64,000 bases of DNA from Neurospora intermedia (lineage: Eukaryota > Ascomycota > Sordariomycetes > Sordariales > Sordariaceae): the NCBI GenBank assembly GCA_037102815.1, contig BTPP01000001.1, positions 3,063,001 to 3,127,000 on the forward strand, read 5' to 3'. Shown piece by piece: positions 42,654-53,374 of this stretch (positions are counted from its first letter, which is position 1; each line of letters starts with the position of its first letter). The position numbers and the translations under genes are program-made. Under the pieces are notes generated by a model that worked only from the letters and a program-made list of their open reading frames with translations, searched no databases and was not told where the DNA came from.

Positions 42654-45474
42654 GACGTAATCTAATCGAGCTAATTATCGAAACTATTATAACTATCGCT
42701 AAAGGTTATATTATTATAATAGGCTGTAATATAACCCTTAAGCAACGCTGTACTATAAAAGATATTACTTTTTATAGTCGATACCTCTTTAATTAATTAT
42801 ATTTATTTACTTCGAAAATATCGTTCGGGTTGGGTTTAATAGTAGGTTCGATTATTGCCGGATTTATTACGAAATCTATCGTAGGATTTTGTAGTATTAT
42901 TCTAAACGACGATAAAGCTAAACCGATATTATAAGAAAAGGAGAAGTTATTATAATATTTAAACGATATACTACGGCCAAATATCTATATTAGTATTTAT
43001 TTTTCGGATTTCGTAGAGGAGTATACACTGCTAATTAATTATAATATATTAATTAGTAAGAATCTTTATTAGTAAGTCGGGTGTTGAGCGGGAGGAGACG
43101 CTTTGCCTTTACCCCTAATAGGACTTAGTCGTATTTCGGCAAAGTTTAAAAAACTAAATTATATATACGTAACCCGCATTGGGCTATACGTACGTAGGTA
43201 AAATTTCTATTCCTACTTCCCGTCTACCCTATATCTATTGTTCGTTGTACAATTCTAACAACCTTATTTTTTTATACGTAGGTATTTTAAAATTTGTATT
43301 TATAAAACGAATTATTCGAATATTGAAAAAGTACTACTTACGAAGTTAAACTTCTAGGAAATTATATAACTAGTACTTTAAAATACGTTTAAGCTCGATA
43401 ATCCTAAATTTATAACCGAAATATAAGAGTTGTACTATAAATACCCGCATTTATTTAGTTATATACTATTGTGCGCGGACTAGAATAATATAAACGAATC
43501 CTTAGCGGCGGAGATTTAATTAGAAGAGGAAGTAGAGTACGAAGTAGATATTAATTAATCTACGAACAATATATACTTAAAACCGACTACTATTAATAAG
43601 ATCCCTACGAAGGAAATTAACTAATATTGGTATTTGGCTAACGAAGGGAGACGCTTACTTATACGTATAAATATCCTCACTACTATACTAATATTCTAGA
43701 GGTTTATTCGCGAGGCGTATTATTATAATTATAGTAAGGACTAGTATTTTCTATTTGTATTTAAAATATAGTATATCCTATAGTTTAGGAAATTTGGGTT
43801 TATAGACCGGTATATACTATTTTCTTTATATAATTCTCTTAGCAATTGAATTTAAGTATAGTAATAAATGCTCGGTAATACTTTTAAAGTAGGTTAGCAA
43901 TAGTATAGAAATTTAAACGACAAAATAATACTCCCGACGGCTTTTATTCGTTACTACAATACTAAAATAGTATTTAGTATAAATTTCTAGTACAGGATTA
44001 AATAATTATTATTTCTTTCGAAGTAAAAGCTAGTTTGAACTTTACGTATATATACACTATTAAAATACCGGAAACTATAAATAGAGCTATAACGGTTCTC
44101 AGTATTTATATTAAAATACTATCGTCTTCTACCTTCTAATTTTAATTCTATATAATTTAATAGTGTATAGGATTAGGGATTTCGTTTTAGTTTAGAGAGA
44201 TACCAGTAGGATTTATATAAAATATAAGAGATTTTAATAATATTTTAATCCTACGATCGGATTTTATTAAACTATAAATTTGGTATCTTTTTCTATTAAT
44301 TTATATTAATAAATATTCTTCTATCTTAATACTTTATTACTATAGTATTAAAGCGAGCTAGAGATACGTACTATATTTATATATAGATTATTAATAATTG
44401 ACCCTTTTTTACTAGGGAAAATATACGCTTTATATTCAATCCCGGCTAATTTATTTAATACAAACGGCGCTATACCAAATACTTTAGCAAAATTAATTAT
44501 ATTTTTATACTAAAATACCTTCGAAACGAGTATATTTTTGTAGTATTGATACCTGTCGAATATATATATACTAGGTATACGATTCTCGATTTAGAGATAT
44601 TATATAAGAAGCCCGACGATGCGGTTATTATTAGTATCCCTACTATTATACTTATTTACTTATATATAGTCCTAATTAAAGATATTAGCATTTTATAAGT
44701 AGATTAGAATTTATACCTATTCTAAAATATTCCGAATATAAGTCTATTGTACTATATATATATATAATAAATAACCTCTATACTAATAGTTTCTATAACT
44801 ATTTCCTTAAGATTTTAAGCGGTATTCTTTATATAATATTATATATAAACATTTTAGTAAGTCTTCCGTCCCTCCTATAATAGTATAACTTTTTTTGAAG
44901 AATTTCGCTAATTTAATTCGTTTTTTTATATTAACTTTTATTATATTTGTATTACTATTAATAGTAAGTCTATTCCCTTCTTCGTATATACCCTACCTAC
45001 TATCGACTAAAGAGCTTTACTAATATAAACTACTCCTAACTAATATTTATTTACCCTAATAAGTAATACCTTCTATATATACGTAAATCTTTTTATATCC
45101 TTAATATATATATATAAGGACTACGATTAATATTTTATTATTTGCAGCGAATATATACAGCGAGCGATTTCCTAAAATGTAAAGGTTCGATTAATTAGAG
45201 GAGGAGGTAGTAGTATAAATATAGTAATAGGATGTACGGTAGTAGTAGTAGTAGTAGTATAGGTAGGACTTTATTATTTAGAGATTTAGGGACTTAGTTA
45301 TTTTAGGGACTTAAAGATTTTTGGGGACTTAGTTATTTTGGGACTTAAGGTAGTCAGTTTAGCGCGTAGTACGGGTGTAAGTATGTACGAGGCGAGCAAG
45401 CGGCTAAGGGGTAGTAGTACGTATATTGGGTAGTCTAAGTGTGGAAGGGAGCCGGATCTGGGAACCGGGGGAAA

Positions 45475-45500
45475 GGGGGGGGGGGGGGGGGGGGGGGGGG
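45475..45500 (+). repeat. Run of 26 guanines
   Basis: Uninterrupted G tract close to the right edge of the AT-rich island, flanked by G-rich DNA to 45555. It could form stacked G-quadruplexes; length may vary between isolates or be an assembly weak point. Confidence 0.9.
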
Positions 45501-45812
45501 TAGGAGTAGGGCGGGTAGGAGCCGGGAATAGGGGTGGGCGGGGACGAGGACGGGGACCGATACTAGACCTGACTATATACTTGAAATTTACTAGACCGTC
45601 ACGTGCACAGACCAGCCGTATTGTAAATTATACACCCAATCCAATTCCGACTACATACAGCACCTATAGCACCTGTAACCCCCTGTAGGTCGCCTGTACG
45701 GAGTGAGAAGCCTTCTTATTTAATAAGCCTTCCCACATTGAGAGCGATAAGAAATACGGGAACTCTTCCCAGCCCGAGAAGACTTCCCGCACCCCACTGG
45801 ATACCGCTGTGG

Positions 45813-45840
45813 TAACTAGAACTAGTATTGCACCTTCCAC
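45813..45840 (+). repeat. Terminal fragment of the dispersed repeat, copy D
   Basis: AACTAGAACTAGTATTGCACCTTCCAC matches the end of copies A and B. It lies just outside the right edge of the island, as A-C lie just outside the left edge. Confidence 0.6.
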
Positions 45841-46025
45841 AAGCCTTGTCATGTAGAGAAGGCCTCTGATTGGTTGATCTCAGGATATGCTATAAGTAGT
45901 CACTAGAAATATTGAACTTCAGTGCATTACTTTAGTATTTCCTTGGTTCCTTCTTTCTAGAACTCATTCTCTATACTAGGTACCTTATAATAGGGAAGAA
46001 GGATGAACCTCGCAAGTAATAAACT

Positions 46026-46106
46026 GGGCCAGTGGCTCAATAGTTCTTATTATCGCTTTCTTTCTCAAGATCGCCAGTTCGATTCTAAGTAATAATGCTT
46101 TTTTTT
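46026..46106 (+). other. tRNA-like relic
   Basis: An A-box-like TGGCTCAATAG (46033) and a B-box-like GTTCGATTC (46077) have tRNA spacing and are followed by an eight-T Pol III-type terminator (46099-46106). The acceptor and T stems do not pair, so it is not a functional tRNA; probably a decayed tRNA or a tRNA-derived element. Confidence 0.3.
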
Positions 46107-46159
46107 CCGTCGCGCGAAAAGTCTCGCGCCAAAGTGAAAGTGTGAATAGCCTCATCCAG

Positions 46160-46220
46160 ACACACACACACCCCCCCCCCTTCCTCCTCCTCCTCCTCCT
46201 CCTCCTCCTCCTCCTCCTCA
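46160..46220 (+). repeat. Microsatellites (CA)n, C10 and (TCC)n
   Basis: CA repeats, then ten C, then about twelve TCC units; no gene. Confidence 0.9.
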
Positions 46221-46551
46221 GAAAGAAAAATAAGAGTCCCCCATAGTGACCGTTCAGAAGGTCATTGAAGGGGTCTTAAGCTTTTACCATTTTACACCCA
46301 AATCCGGCCAATCAGAGGCCTCCCTCAACCAACAGTACTTGCTTTTGCAACAAGGCTTGTCCAGTTATCAGCTCTAATAAACCAGTCAAGCCTTGGAACC
46401 CCCCCTCAAGACTTGACACCCTCCTTATATTCCTGCTGTGGTAGTCATCGCCGTCCATATGTACAAAGAACATATGTCCAAAGAAGAAGGAAACAAATTG
46501 TTACATGAGGAAGAAGTAGAGTATAAGAAAAGACATATCAAAACCAACGCT

Positions 46552-47875
46552 TCACTCGGCATCGAGAGGAGCCTTGGGAGGGGTGTTGTTCACCTGGATA
46601 CCACCGCGCTTCTTCTCGTCGCTGTCAGGCATAGGAAGAGCCCAGCCGCCCTCGCTCTCGGGAGTGGCGAGCCAGAGACGAAGGAGATGGCGACGGGGAG
46701 CAGGAGGGGCGAAGTCTGTTTTTTTTTGTTTTGGACAGTGTTAGTCAGTATTGATCAGAGCCATCCACCTAAAACCTGTGAAAGAGAAGAAAGAAGAGGA
46801 GGGACTCACCCTTATAGGCCGTACGAGCATGCAACAAATGTGCATTGCTCAAGAACTGGATATCGCCAACCTCAAGAATCATATGCAGCGCCAGCCTCTG
46901 GCACGTCTCCTCGAGAATCTGCATTGCCCTCAACTGTTCCTCGCTCAACGCAGGAATCAGCCCCTTGTCGCTGAAGCGAGTCAGAGACCTGACATAGTAA
47001 GGATCCCACTTGCAGTAAAGCCTTTCCTTGCCGCCGTTCTCCAGATACACAACCGGCTGACGGACCCACTCCTGCTGGCCCTCCGACACCTCGCCCTTGC
47101 GGTCAAAGTACCAGATGGGCTTGGTGAGGAGCTCGGCCACATCCGGGTGCTCCTGCTGCAACGTGTTCCAGACGTGATGGACAGAAACAATATCGCTCTC
47201 GCCGCCCTCCTGCGCACGGTGCACGCACAAAAGACCGACAATGTCGCCGTCGTCGGCGTGGAAGAACTGTCGCGCCGTGGTGCGGTAGATGCGCACCGTG
47301 TGGATCTGGGTCGGGTCGTCGCCGACGTCCTTGACGTGGCCCAGGACGTGGCCGCGCCCGTTTTGCGAAAGGAAGTAGCCTAGGTAGGTGCCCAAGCCCA
47401 TGTAGGCGACGGCGTTCTTCTCGGCACCCCAGACGTCGGCGGGGAACCGCTTGAACAAGATGAAACCCTTGCCGTTGAGCAGGTCGTCGCGGAGGTTGGT
47501 GAGGACTTTGCCGAGCTTGGGAAGAGGGAAGTTTTCCTGCGAGATGCCTGTGAGGGGGGTGCCGGAGGCAATGAAGGCGTCCGCGGTGTCGGAGAGTTCT
47601 TGCACTTCCTCATCGGTGAAGGGGTGGACCCAGCGCTCGGGGTTGTTGACAAAGTCCTCACGCTTCCAGACGGTCGGGCCGGTGATCTCCTTGGGGAACT
47701 CGGAGTAGGGCTTAAGGACGTCGTAAAGGGGAGGGTGCTGGCCCGATGTACGGATACCGTCGGGGAAGATGTCGCGGGGGGCGTCTTGGTTGCGGTAGGC
47801 GTTCTTGTGCTTGAACACGGAGGGGGAAGCATCCGCGGTTGACTGGGCCTCTTCGACTAGAATTCCGGGAGCCAT
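46552..47875 (-). CDS. TauD/TfdA-family 2-oxoglutarate dioxygenase
   Basis: Two exons, 46810-47875 and 46552-46715, joined in phase 1 across a 94-nt intron; 409 residues from the ATG of MAPGILVEE. The iron facial triad is visible: QFFHADDGD supplies His206 and Asp208, and FLSNAHLLHARTAY supplies the distal His (~349). RRHLLRLWLATP gives the Arg that binds the 2-oxoglutarate carboxylate. Family members hydroxylate taurine, sulfonates or related small acids, releasing for example sulfite; the exact substrate is not readable here. No peroxisomal or secretion signal is seen, so cytosolic. The gene ends ~110 bp from degenerate repeat-like DNA at the edge of the island, yet its sequence is GC-rich and intact. 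Confidence 0.9.
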
Positions 47876-49112
47876 TGTGTTTGAGGGTATATGTGTGTGA
47901 GAATTGGAGATGTGGTTGAGTGAGTAAATGTTAAATTCAAAAACAACACGCCGGGAGGATTGGGATATCTTGAAGGTGTGAGTGACGGACGGCTGCGAAT
48001 GTAAAATCAACAAGAAGAGGGGGTATACCGGAGATATATGACACTGTTTGCCTGGTCCAAGACACGATACGAACGTTGACATCCATCTGGACCGCCATCA
48101 TGTTTACTATAATAGTGGTTGTGCTGCTTGCTGGTGTCGATTGCGTGATCATTAGCCCGCGAGGTTGCGACAAAACAGAACCGAGCATCCCATTCTCATC
48201 ACACCTTCTGTACCTAGGTTAAGCTACCCCAACCAACTGAAGTCGCCGGTTCTGGGGCAGCGACCCCAACCCATTGCGATATCCCGAGAATCGATGGCGT
48301 GCTCAACTGATGAGACATGAAGCTTCAACCCCGCAATTCCCCCAAACATTTCGGGACCGTGATTGCCTTGTTCGTCGTGAGGTTTCACTGAAAGAAGAAA
48401 GGAAATGCAGCTTCCAGACTGCAATCAGACGCCATTTCTTCGTCCGTCACATTTCCACCCCCACGGTAAAGGGATAACGGGTTGTTGTTTGGCAGACAAG
48501 GGTTAGGGTTCAGCATCTGCCTTAGCGAGCATTGCGCCATCGACCCGATCTACAACCATGTCGTGTACTGGTTCCCTCGTGGGCGATACCTTTTCCAGTT
48601 GACCGTTGTTGCAAATTGACCAACAGGATGGCAGCCGAGGCGCGAAATTTCCTAGCTTGGGCGGCTTGGATGCTCACCAATGCAGGACGGTCATGCTGTT
48701 GCCCACTGTCGTACTAGATATGTGATTTTGATGGGGACGAGAGTCAGAGAGGTGACTTATCGAAGGTCCGCCTCGAGCACGTCATTTTGACAGCCTCCAA
48801 AACCGCTTTCTCGCGGAAATCATTGTCTACAAGTAATACCACTAGGTATTATGAATACAGTTATAGTCACGGAGAATCACTTGATATACTTGTGCCATCA
48901 GATAAGATCTTTGCAACCTACATACCGAAGCACATTTTCCCTATCACCCCCCTTGTATCCCTTCTTTTGTTCCCCCATATGCAGATTCTCGTCTCTGTTT
49001 CCATCTCGAACTGTTCAACTATTTCAGCAGCCTTTGCTTATCAACCCTTCTTTCTGACAAGAATTTTCTGAGTGCCGACGTAAACTTCAACAGCGATGAT
49101 ATCGCATCCCTT
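47876..49112. promoter_or_regulatory. Intergenic upstream of the dioxygenase
   Basis: About 1.2 kb between two minus-strand genes: the promoter of the dioxygenase and the 3' region of the F-box gene. Open frames here are short and lack recognisable content. Confidence 0.45.
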
Positions 49113-50927
49113 TCAGAATGAGCACTCATTACCAACTTCTGCTTCCTCATGCTTGCAGCTTTCCATGAGCCTCTGCACTTCCTCCGCGTGCTCCGGGGAT
49201 AACGAGAGTTCCAGAGCGCGCAATTTCAACCTTTCGAGAAGGGCCGGATCAGATGTGACAAACTCGGGCGTTTCACCGGTCGGGTAGATGACTGCACCAT
49301 CATCCGGGTAGTACAATCCCTCTCCATGCTCGTCGCCCAAGCATCTCGCAATCTCCGGATGGCTTGGCTGTCGGAAGTCAATTCCCTTTCCTTCTTGGAC
49401 AAGCTCCTCCCAACGTCTCTCAAATTCGTCGCCATACGCGAGTTGCCCGTAGGCGCCCTGAACTCGATAAAGACTTCGGACATCCTCAGTCGTGACGAGA
49501 AAGTTGAAGTACGCTTGATATGGTATGCGACCGAAGCGCGTAGGTTCGAGATTTGCCCATTGAGCTTCTGGTGTCGTGTTGTCATTGACGAATCCTAGTA
49601 GGCCTTCAGGAGTGATGAATTCAAAGACTCTTGTCCAACGGCCCCCGAGAGATCTGTATGGTCCATCTCTAGTTCTCCTCATATCCTGGATCATATACCT
49701 GACCGAGGTTACTTCGAACTTGTTGAGTTGCAAGCCCATTGTGGCTAGACGCTTCACCGTGTCGAACTCCAGGCGACAGTCCGATAACTTGAGAACACGA
49801 AGAGTGTCGGCATGACGCGCGATGAATTTCTCAAGACTCGCCTGGCTGTACATGATGCTTTCAAGACTCAAAGAGCTGAGATGGGGTAGATAGACTTCCC
49901 CGCTGTTGGGACCGGCCTCTTGTCCAACCAGCAGATCGAAGAAGTAATGGTCACCGGTCTTCTTGGCGCAGGACGATGCGTTTGGAAACCTTTGGTATGC
50001 TGTAAGTCGTAGGGTGCGCAAGTTCCGAGCATTTGCGAGACAAGCTAGCAGTCTGTACTGCATCTCGAGGTGACGTTGACGACGCCCCAACTCCCCACCG
50101 GGAGGACAGTCAACCATTCCAATGCTGAATGTAAAGTTGACTAGAGCTTCGGAGATTGGCGGTACATGCGTTAGTTGGAGGGGGATTTGTGGAACCTTAT
50201 GCTCGAAGTAAGTACTGTCGAGCCAGTGCAGCTGAAGCCACCTGTTGCCGACCGCGCTCCTCTGAGCCAGAGCTGGAAGAACGTAGAGCTCGGTCCCTTT
50301 CAAGAAGACATCGCTTGCTCGAGAATCTTCCCTAGGTACGAATGGTGGCGGCCGACTGGCACACTTCCAGCGCTGGCTCTGCAGATCTCTGGAACGGGCC
50401 ATAGTAATCTCTCTGCCGCAGCGGAAATGGTATGGCTCAAAGTCCATGGAAGTGGAGGTAAAAGTACGGAGTTTTGGCATTCGCGCAATAGCCTCGAGGA
50501 AAACGGGCAAAAGTCCGTCGTGTACACTGTACGGCCGCTCCTCGCCATTTCCACTTGGAACATCCAAAGGCGAGTATGAGTGCCAGAACAGACTGTACTC
50601 GCGTGAAACCGTCTGATCCCAGGGTGGTACCAAAATAGGTGGGAAGGGCCACTGTTGAAGTCTGTGGGCCTCAGCAATGGGACAGTCCAGCTCGAGCCAG
50701 ATTAGCTCCTGGACATGTCGACTTAGCCTAGGGCTATAGGCAACGCGCAGAAATGTTGCAAGATCTTTTCCGACAGGAGAGACCGCCACTTGGCGAAAGA
50801 GGTATTGAGAAGCGACAGCCTCGAACGACCGGCAGGTCTGACGGAGAGAGAGGTAGTCAGCCTGATGAGTGACTTGACCGAATATTAGAAGCAGAAGATC
50901 CTTGTCGCGGAGCAGGGCGTTAGACAT
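49113..50927 (-). CDS. F-box/LRR-like protein
   Basis: Single exon, 604 residues from ATG. The N-terminus reads LLRDKDLLLLIFGQVTHQ, then YLSLRQTCRSFEAVASQYLF, an F-box-like pair of helices. Scattered leucine-rich strands follow (LRTLRLTAYQRF, LSSLSLESIMYS, LRVLKLSDCRLEF, ~res 300-400). F-box proteins recruit substrates to SCF ubiquitin ligases through Skp1, with the repeats binding the target. Fungi carry many rapidly changing copies, often with unknown targets. The C-terminal ~200 residues hold no recognisable motif. Upstream are degenerate tandem copies of the same N-terminal segment. Confidence 0.72.
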   Translation of the reverse strand: MSNALLRDKDLLLLIFGQVTHQADYLSLRQTCRSFEAVASQYLFRQVAVSPVGKDLATFLRVAYSPRLSRHVQELIWLELDCPIAEAHRLQQWPFPPILVPPWDQTVSREYSLFWHSYSPLDVPSGNGEERPYSVHDGLLPVFLEAIARMPKLRTFTSTSMDFEPYHFRCGREITMARSRDLQSQRWKCASRPPPFVPREDSRASDVFLKGTELYVLPALAQRSAVGNRWLQLHWLDSTYFEHKVPQIPLQLTHVPPISEALVNFTFSIGMVDCPPGGELGRRQRHLEMQYRLLACLANARNLRTLRLTAYQRFPNASSCAKKTGDHYFFDLLVGQEAGPNSGEVYLPHLSSLSLESIMYSQASLEKFIARHADTLRVLKLSDCRLEFDTVKRLATMGLQLNKFEVTSVRYMIQDMRRTRDGPYRSLGGRWTRVFEFITPEGLLGFVNDNTTPEAQWANLEPTRFGRIPYQAYFNFLVTTEDVRSLYRVQGAYGQLAYGDEFERRWEELVQEGKGIDFRQPSHPEIARCLGDEHGEGLYYPDDGAVIYPTGETPEFVTSDPALLERLKLRALELSLSPEHAEEVQRLMESCKHEEAEVGNECSF

Positions 50928-50939
50928 GGTGATTGTGGT

Positions 50940-51260
50940 TCAAAAGATATCGCTGTCGAGAAGAAGCGCGTAAGGAATGGCGATGCGTGATTTGGCCAAG
51001 GGCCAAAAGCAGGAGATCGTTATTGAGGAGTTCGTTTCCGAAAAGGGCGTGAGATATGGTAAGGTAGTTATGATTTGACCGAATTCTGATGTGAAAGGTT
51101 ACTTGGCTAGCGATTGGAAGGAGAAGCGAGTTGTTGAGAAGCGAAGCTCTGATGTGCGTGGTAACTTGACCAAATTTTCAAGAGAAAAGGCTGTTGTCGA
51201 GAAGGAAGGCCTTGGAGATGGTGCTTGTTGTTTGACTGCGTTCTGATGTGCAAGTGAATG
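50940..51260 (-). repeat. Tandem degenerate copies of the F-box gene start
   Basis: Three imperfect units of ~80-95 bp precede the gene. On the minus strand they encode ISHALFGNELLNNDLLLLAL with GQITH, IRASLLNNSLLLPIASQVTF, and ISKAFLLDNSLFS with a stop then KFGQVTTH. All resemble SNALLRDKDLLLLIFGQVTH of the intact protein. The units are joined head to tail and have lost most ATG codons. Confidence 0.7.
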
Positions 51261-51541
51261 GGAGCGCATTGACTAGGTGCGCTGGTTTCCGCGCTACGAA
51301 GGTTTTTCTTCCGAGTGTTAAGTGAATAGCAGTAACCAGTGAAGTGCGAGTGTGAGAGGCCGCCTCATCATATATGCTCACATGTGCAGTAACCACTTCA
51401 TCAGTTTAATTAGACATTAGTTGAATTGTAGAAGCATTACGAGTCCTCCAGCAGTGTTTGTAGGTATACCGAGCCGCTTCCGTGACGCAGGACCTGTGAA
51501 TCTAGTGGCGTGGCACCCGCGAAGGTGTGAAGGGTTTTAGG

Positions 51542-53374
51542 TCACGGAATGAGGCGCTTGAATGGATGTGCCTCTGTGTTGAAGACGAATTCATCGAGGT
51601 TGACGAGATCCGGCTCGCTGAACATGAGATAGAAGTACTTGAGTGTCTCTCCCAGCCAGAAGCTCTCCATGGAATGGATCATGGGTGGTTTACCCCCCTT
51701 TACGGTAACGTCGAGCAGCGCCGAGTTGGCCAGTTCGGTCCTGGTGTTGGAGTCAATGGCCTGAAACATGGCCCAGGCGGAGTCTGGAAGGTCACGGCGA
51801 CCCGTCATGCGGTAAAGGAGAAAGACGCTCTCGATGGCCTCGGGGCGAAGGATATAGCGCGCGTCTGGAATCGAGACGAAACCTTGAGGTAGTCTTTTGT
51901 GGTTGATGATTCTGTTCGCTTTATGCAAATCATTTTCTTTGTTATCGGATAGCCCCCAGCCAGCCTCTTCAACGACGGCTAACTTCCATTTTTCCTCATC
52001 CCATGGACAGTGATCGGTCGAGTCACAGGGTAGCACGTGGAAGACCTCGGGCATTATACCCAAGGGCATGGATTTGTACGCCCACACGCACCCGTCCATG
52101 AGCTGCTCTCCCTTGTGGATATGGGTGTCATTCTGAACGAGTTTGCCTCCGAGAGCAAGCATTCCGCCGGTAAAACAAGCGAGATGTTGGCCTTCTGGAC
52201 GCAGCTGTGTCACTCTCTTTCCATTTTCTGACCCGACCAGGACCATGCCCGCCATCAGAATGTCTTTCTGATCAGGCACCATAGGACGGAACAGGTTGTA
52301 GCGAATGGCTGTATCCATGGCTGCATTGTACATGTCGGCGTACATTGGAAGCAAGCCGCCGACAAGGGCATGAGTCTTGGGGAGGTATTCGTAGAGCGAG
52401 TCGGCCATTGCACCTAGCGTGTAATGGTTGTGTCTGCCAAAGTCCATCCGTCTTGCGTCGACTACGACAGGCCACATGCCGGGAAGACGTGTTTTTTGCT
52501 GTTGTTTCTGGAGAGCCTCCATGATATTCTGCACAGCATCGAACCACTTGGGATCACCCGTCAACATGGAGAGACGAATGAACTCGAGAGAGAAGGACCC
52601 AATCTCGGCAAGGAGGACAGCATCATGGGCGACTTGTCGCTCTCCACGGGAAGCGTCATGGAAATTCCATCTCGTCTGGGGCATCCTGTTGGGAGTGTCG
52701 AAGGCCAGGTACAGGACCTCACCCACCTCCTTGGCCTTTTGCAGCAACCTCTTGTCTCCGCTGAGGTCGTATGCGGCGAGGAAGCCGCCTAGATACCGGA
52801 TATTTGTCTCGAAGACGTTGATTTCGGCTCGGGAGGTGGTCTCGAAGCTGATGTTGGCTGCCGCAGCAACGGCCTCGTAGAACTGATCCTTCAAACCCAT
52901 GATCCATAGCGTGTCAAGGCTATCAACTAGTGTTGCTCCCCATCCTCCAAAGGTATCCTTTCGGCCGCCGTTAACTGGCTCCAGCTCGTCACTCATCCAT
53001 GCCTTGGTGCGATACGAGCTCCAGCAGCGAAGAAAGGCATCTTTGACGGCAGCTTGTCTCTCGAGGCGTACCTTTCGGTCACTGTCAGACTCGGGGCCGA
53101 AGGTGGTCTGTACTGTAGGCAGTCTCGAAGGGGGCCCTGTCGGCAGCTGTCTCATCTTGGTGACGGGGTACTGGGGAGGTTTCTGCAGCCTATCCCGTAT
53201 AGATACCGGGGGTGAGCCCCGGTCCGAGTCCGATCCTGCATCAGCGGAGGAGGAAGAAGAGGAGGAGAATTTGACCCTGGCCAACTCGAGGTTGCGGTGC
53301 GAAGTAAAAAGCATGAAGCAAGTGACACAAGCAATGAGCAGTGCCGCTCCCCACCGCCGAGCAAGGGGCGGCAT
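51542..53374 (-). CDS. Class I alpha-1,2-mannosidase (GH47)
   Basis: Intronless, 610 residues from the ATG at 53374 (the frame is open further upstream but without ATG). A short basic tail and a membrane helix (ALLIACVTCFMLF, ~res 10-24) give type II topology, followed by a Ser-rich stem. The GH47 catalytic domain fills ~100-605: GWGATLVDSLDTLWIMG, FETNIRYLGGFLAAYDLSGD, LAEIGSFSLEFIRLS, NHYTLGAMADSLYEYL, HLACFTGGMLALG, RPEAIESVFLLYRMTG and the closing FNTEAHPF. These enzymes trim Man9GlcNAc2 in the ER/Golgi with calcium; the Thr of FNTEAHP binds that ion. All the conserved acids I can identify are present. Golgi trimming is more likely than ER quality control because an EDEM-like extension is missing. 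Confidence 0.92.
   Translation of the reverse strand: MPPLARRWGAALLIACVTCFMLFTSHRNLELARVKFSSSSSSSADAGSDSDRGSPPVSIRDRLQKPPQYPVTKMRQLPTGPPSRLPTVQTTFGPESDSDRKVRLERQAAVKDAFLRCWSSYRTKAWMSDELEPVNGGRKDTFGGWGATLVDSLDTLWIMGLKDQFYEAVAAAANISFETTSRAEINVFETNIRYLGGFLAAYDLSGDKRLLQKAKEVGEVLYLAFDTPNRMPQTRWNFHDASRGERQVAHDAVLLAEIGSFSLEFIRLSMLTGDPKWFDAVQNIMEALQKQQQKTRLPGMWPVVVDARRMDFGRHNHYTLGAMADSLYEYLPKTHALVGGLLPMYADMYNAAMDTAIRYNLFRPMVPDQKDILMAGMVLVGSENGKRVTQLRPEGQHLACFTGGMLALGGKLVQNDTHIHKGEQLMDGCVWAYKSMPLGIMPEVFHVLPCDSTDHCPWDEEKWKLAVVEEAGWGLSDNKENDLHKANRIINHKRLPQGFVSIPDARYILRPEAIESVFLLYRMTGRRDLPDSAWAMFQAIDSNTRTELANSALLDVTVKGGKPPMIHSMESFWLGETLKYFYLMFSEPDLVNLDEFVFNTEAHPFKRLIP

Larger units (their letters stand above)
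33100..45150 (+). mobile_element. Older transposon-like DNA hosting the chromovirus
   Basis: Outer limits are not defined. The LTR element at 35892-42648 splits it, as shown by the AATAG duplication. A plus-strand trace at 35235-35425 reads INGWKIRLYVYTLYYIGDI, two stops, AENSGLKGL, then CYYIPSARGKRIT; undoing RIP at the stops would give a GDxPQQxENSG-like motif that I associate with large transposon-encoded (Tnp2/CACTA-like) proteins. Further plus-strand coding-like stretches occur at 33540-34080 and 42654-44700. Terminal repeats were not found, so class is tentative. Confidence 0.4.
30030..45560. repeat. AT-rich RIP-mutated island (15.5 kb)
   Basis: Sequence composition changes abruptly at both ends. 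Inside, TpA is in great excess and CpA/TpG are rare, while CpG, CC and GG remain. This pattern is specific to RIP, which turns CpA into TpA in duplicated DNA. Stop codons fill all frames; the longest open frames are only ~60-75 codons. Poly-A/T runs (31862-31879, 36785-36805) and TTA/TAG microsatellites are scattered. In Neurospora such islands are normally H3K9-methylated heterochromatin with DNA methylation; that state is inferred, not seen. Confidence 0.9.

Noticed and set aside
30030-45560. Mitochondrial or foreign AT-rich insertion
   Set aside because: CpA/TpG depletion with CpG retained, LTRs and a target duplication explain the composition by RIP of nuclear transposons.
46438-47383. 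Plus-strand frames over the dioxygenase
   Set aside because: Antisense shadows of the TauD-like gene, whose iron-binding motifs are on the minus strand.
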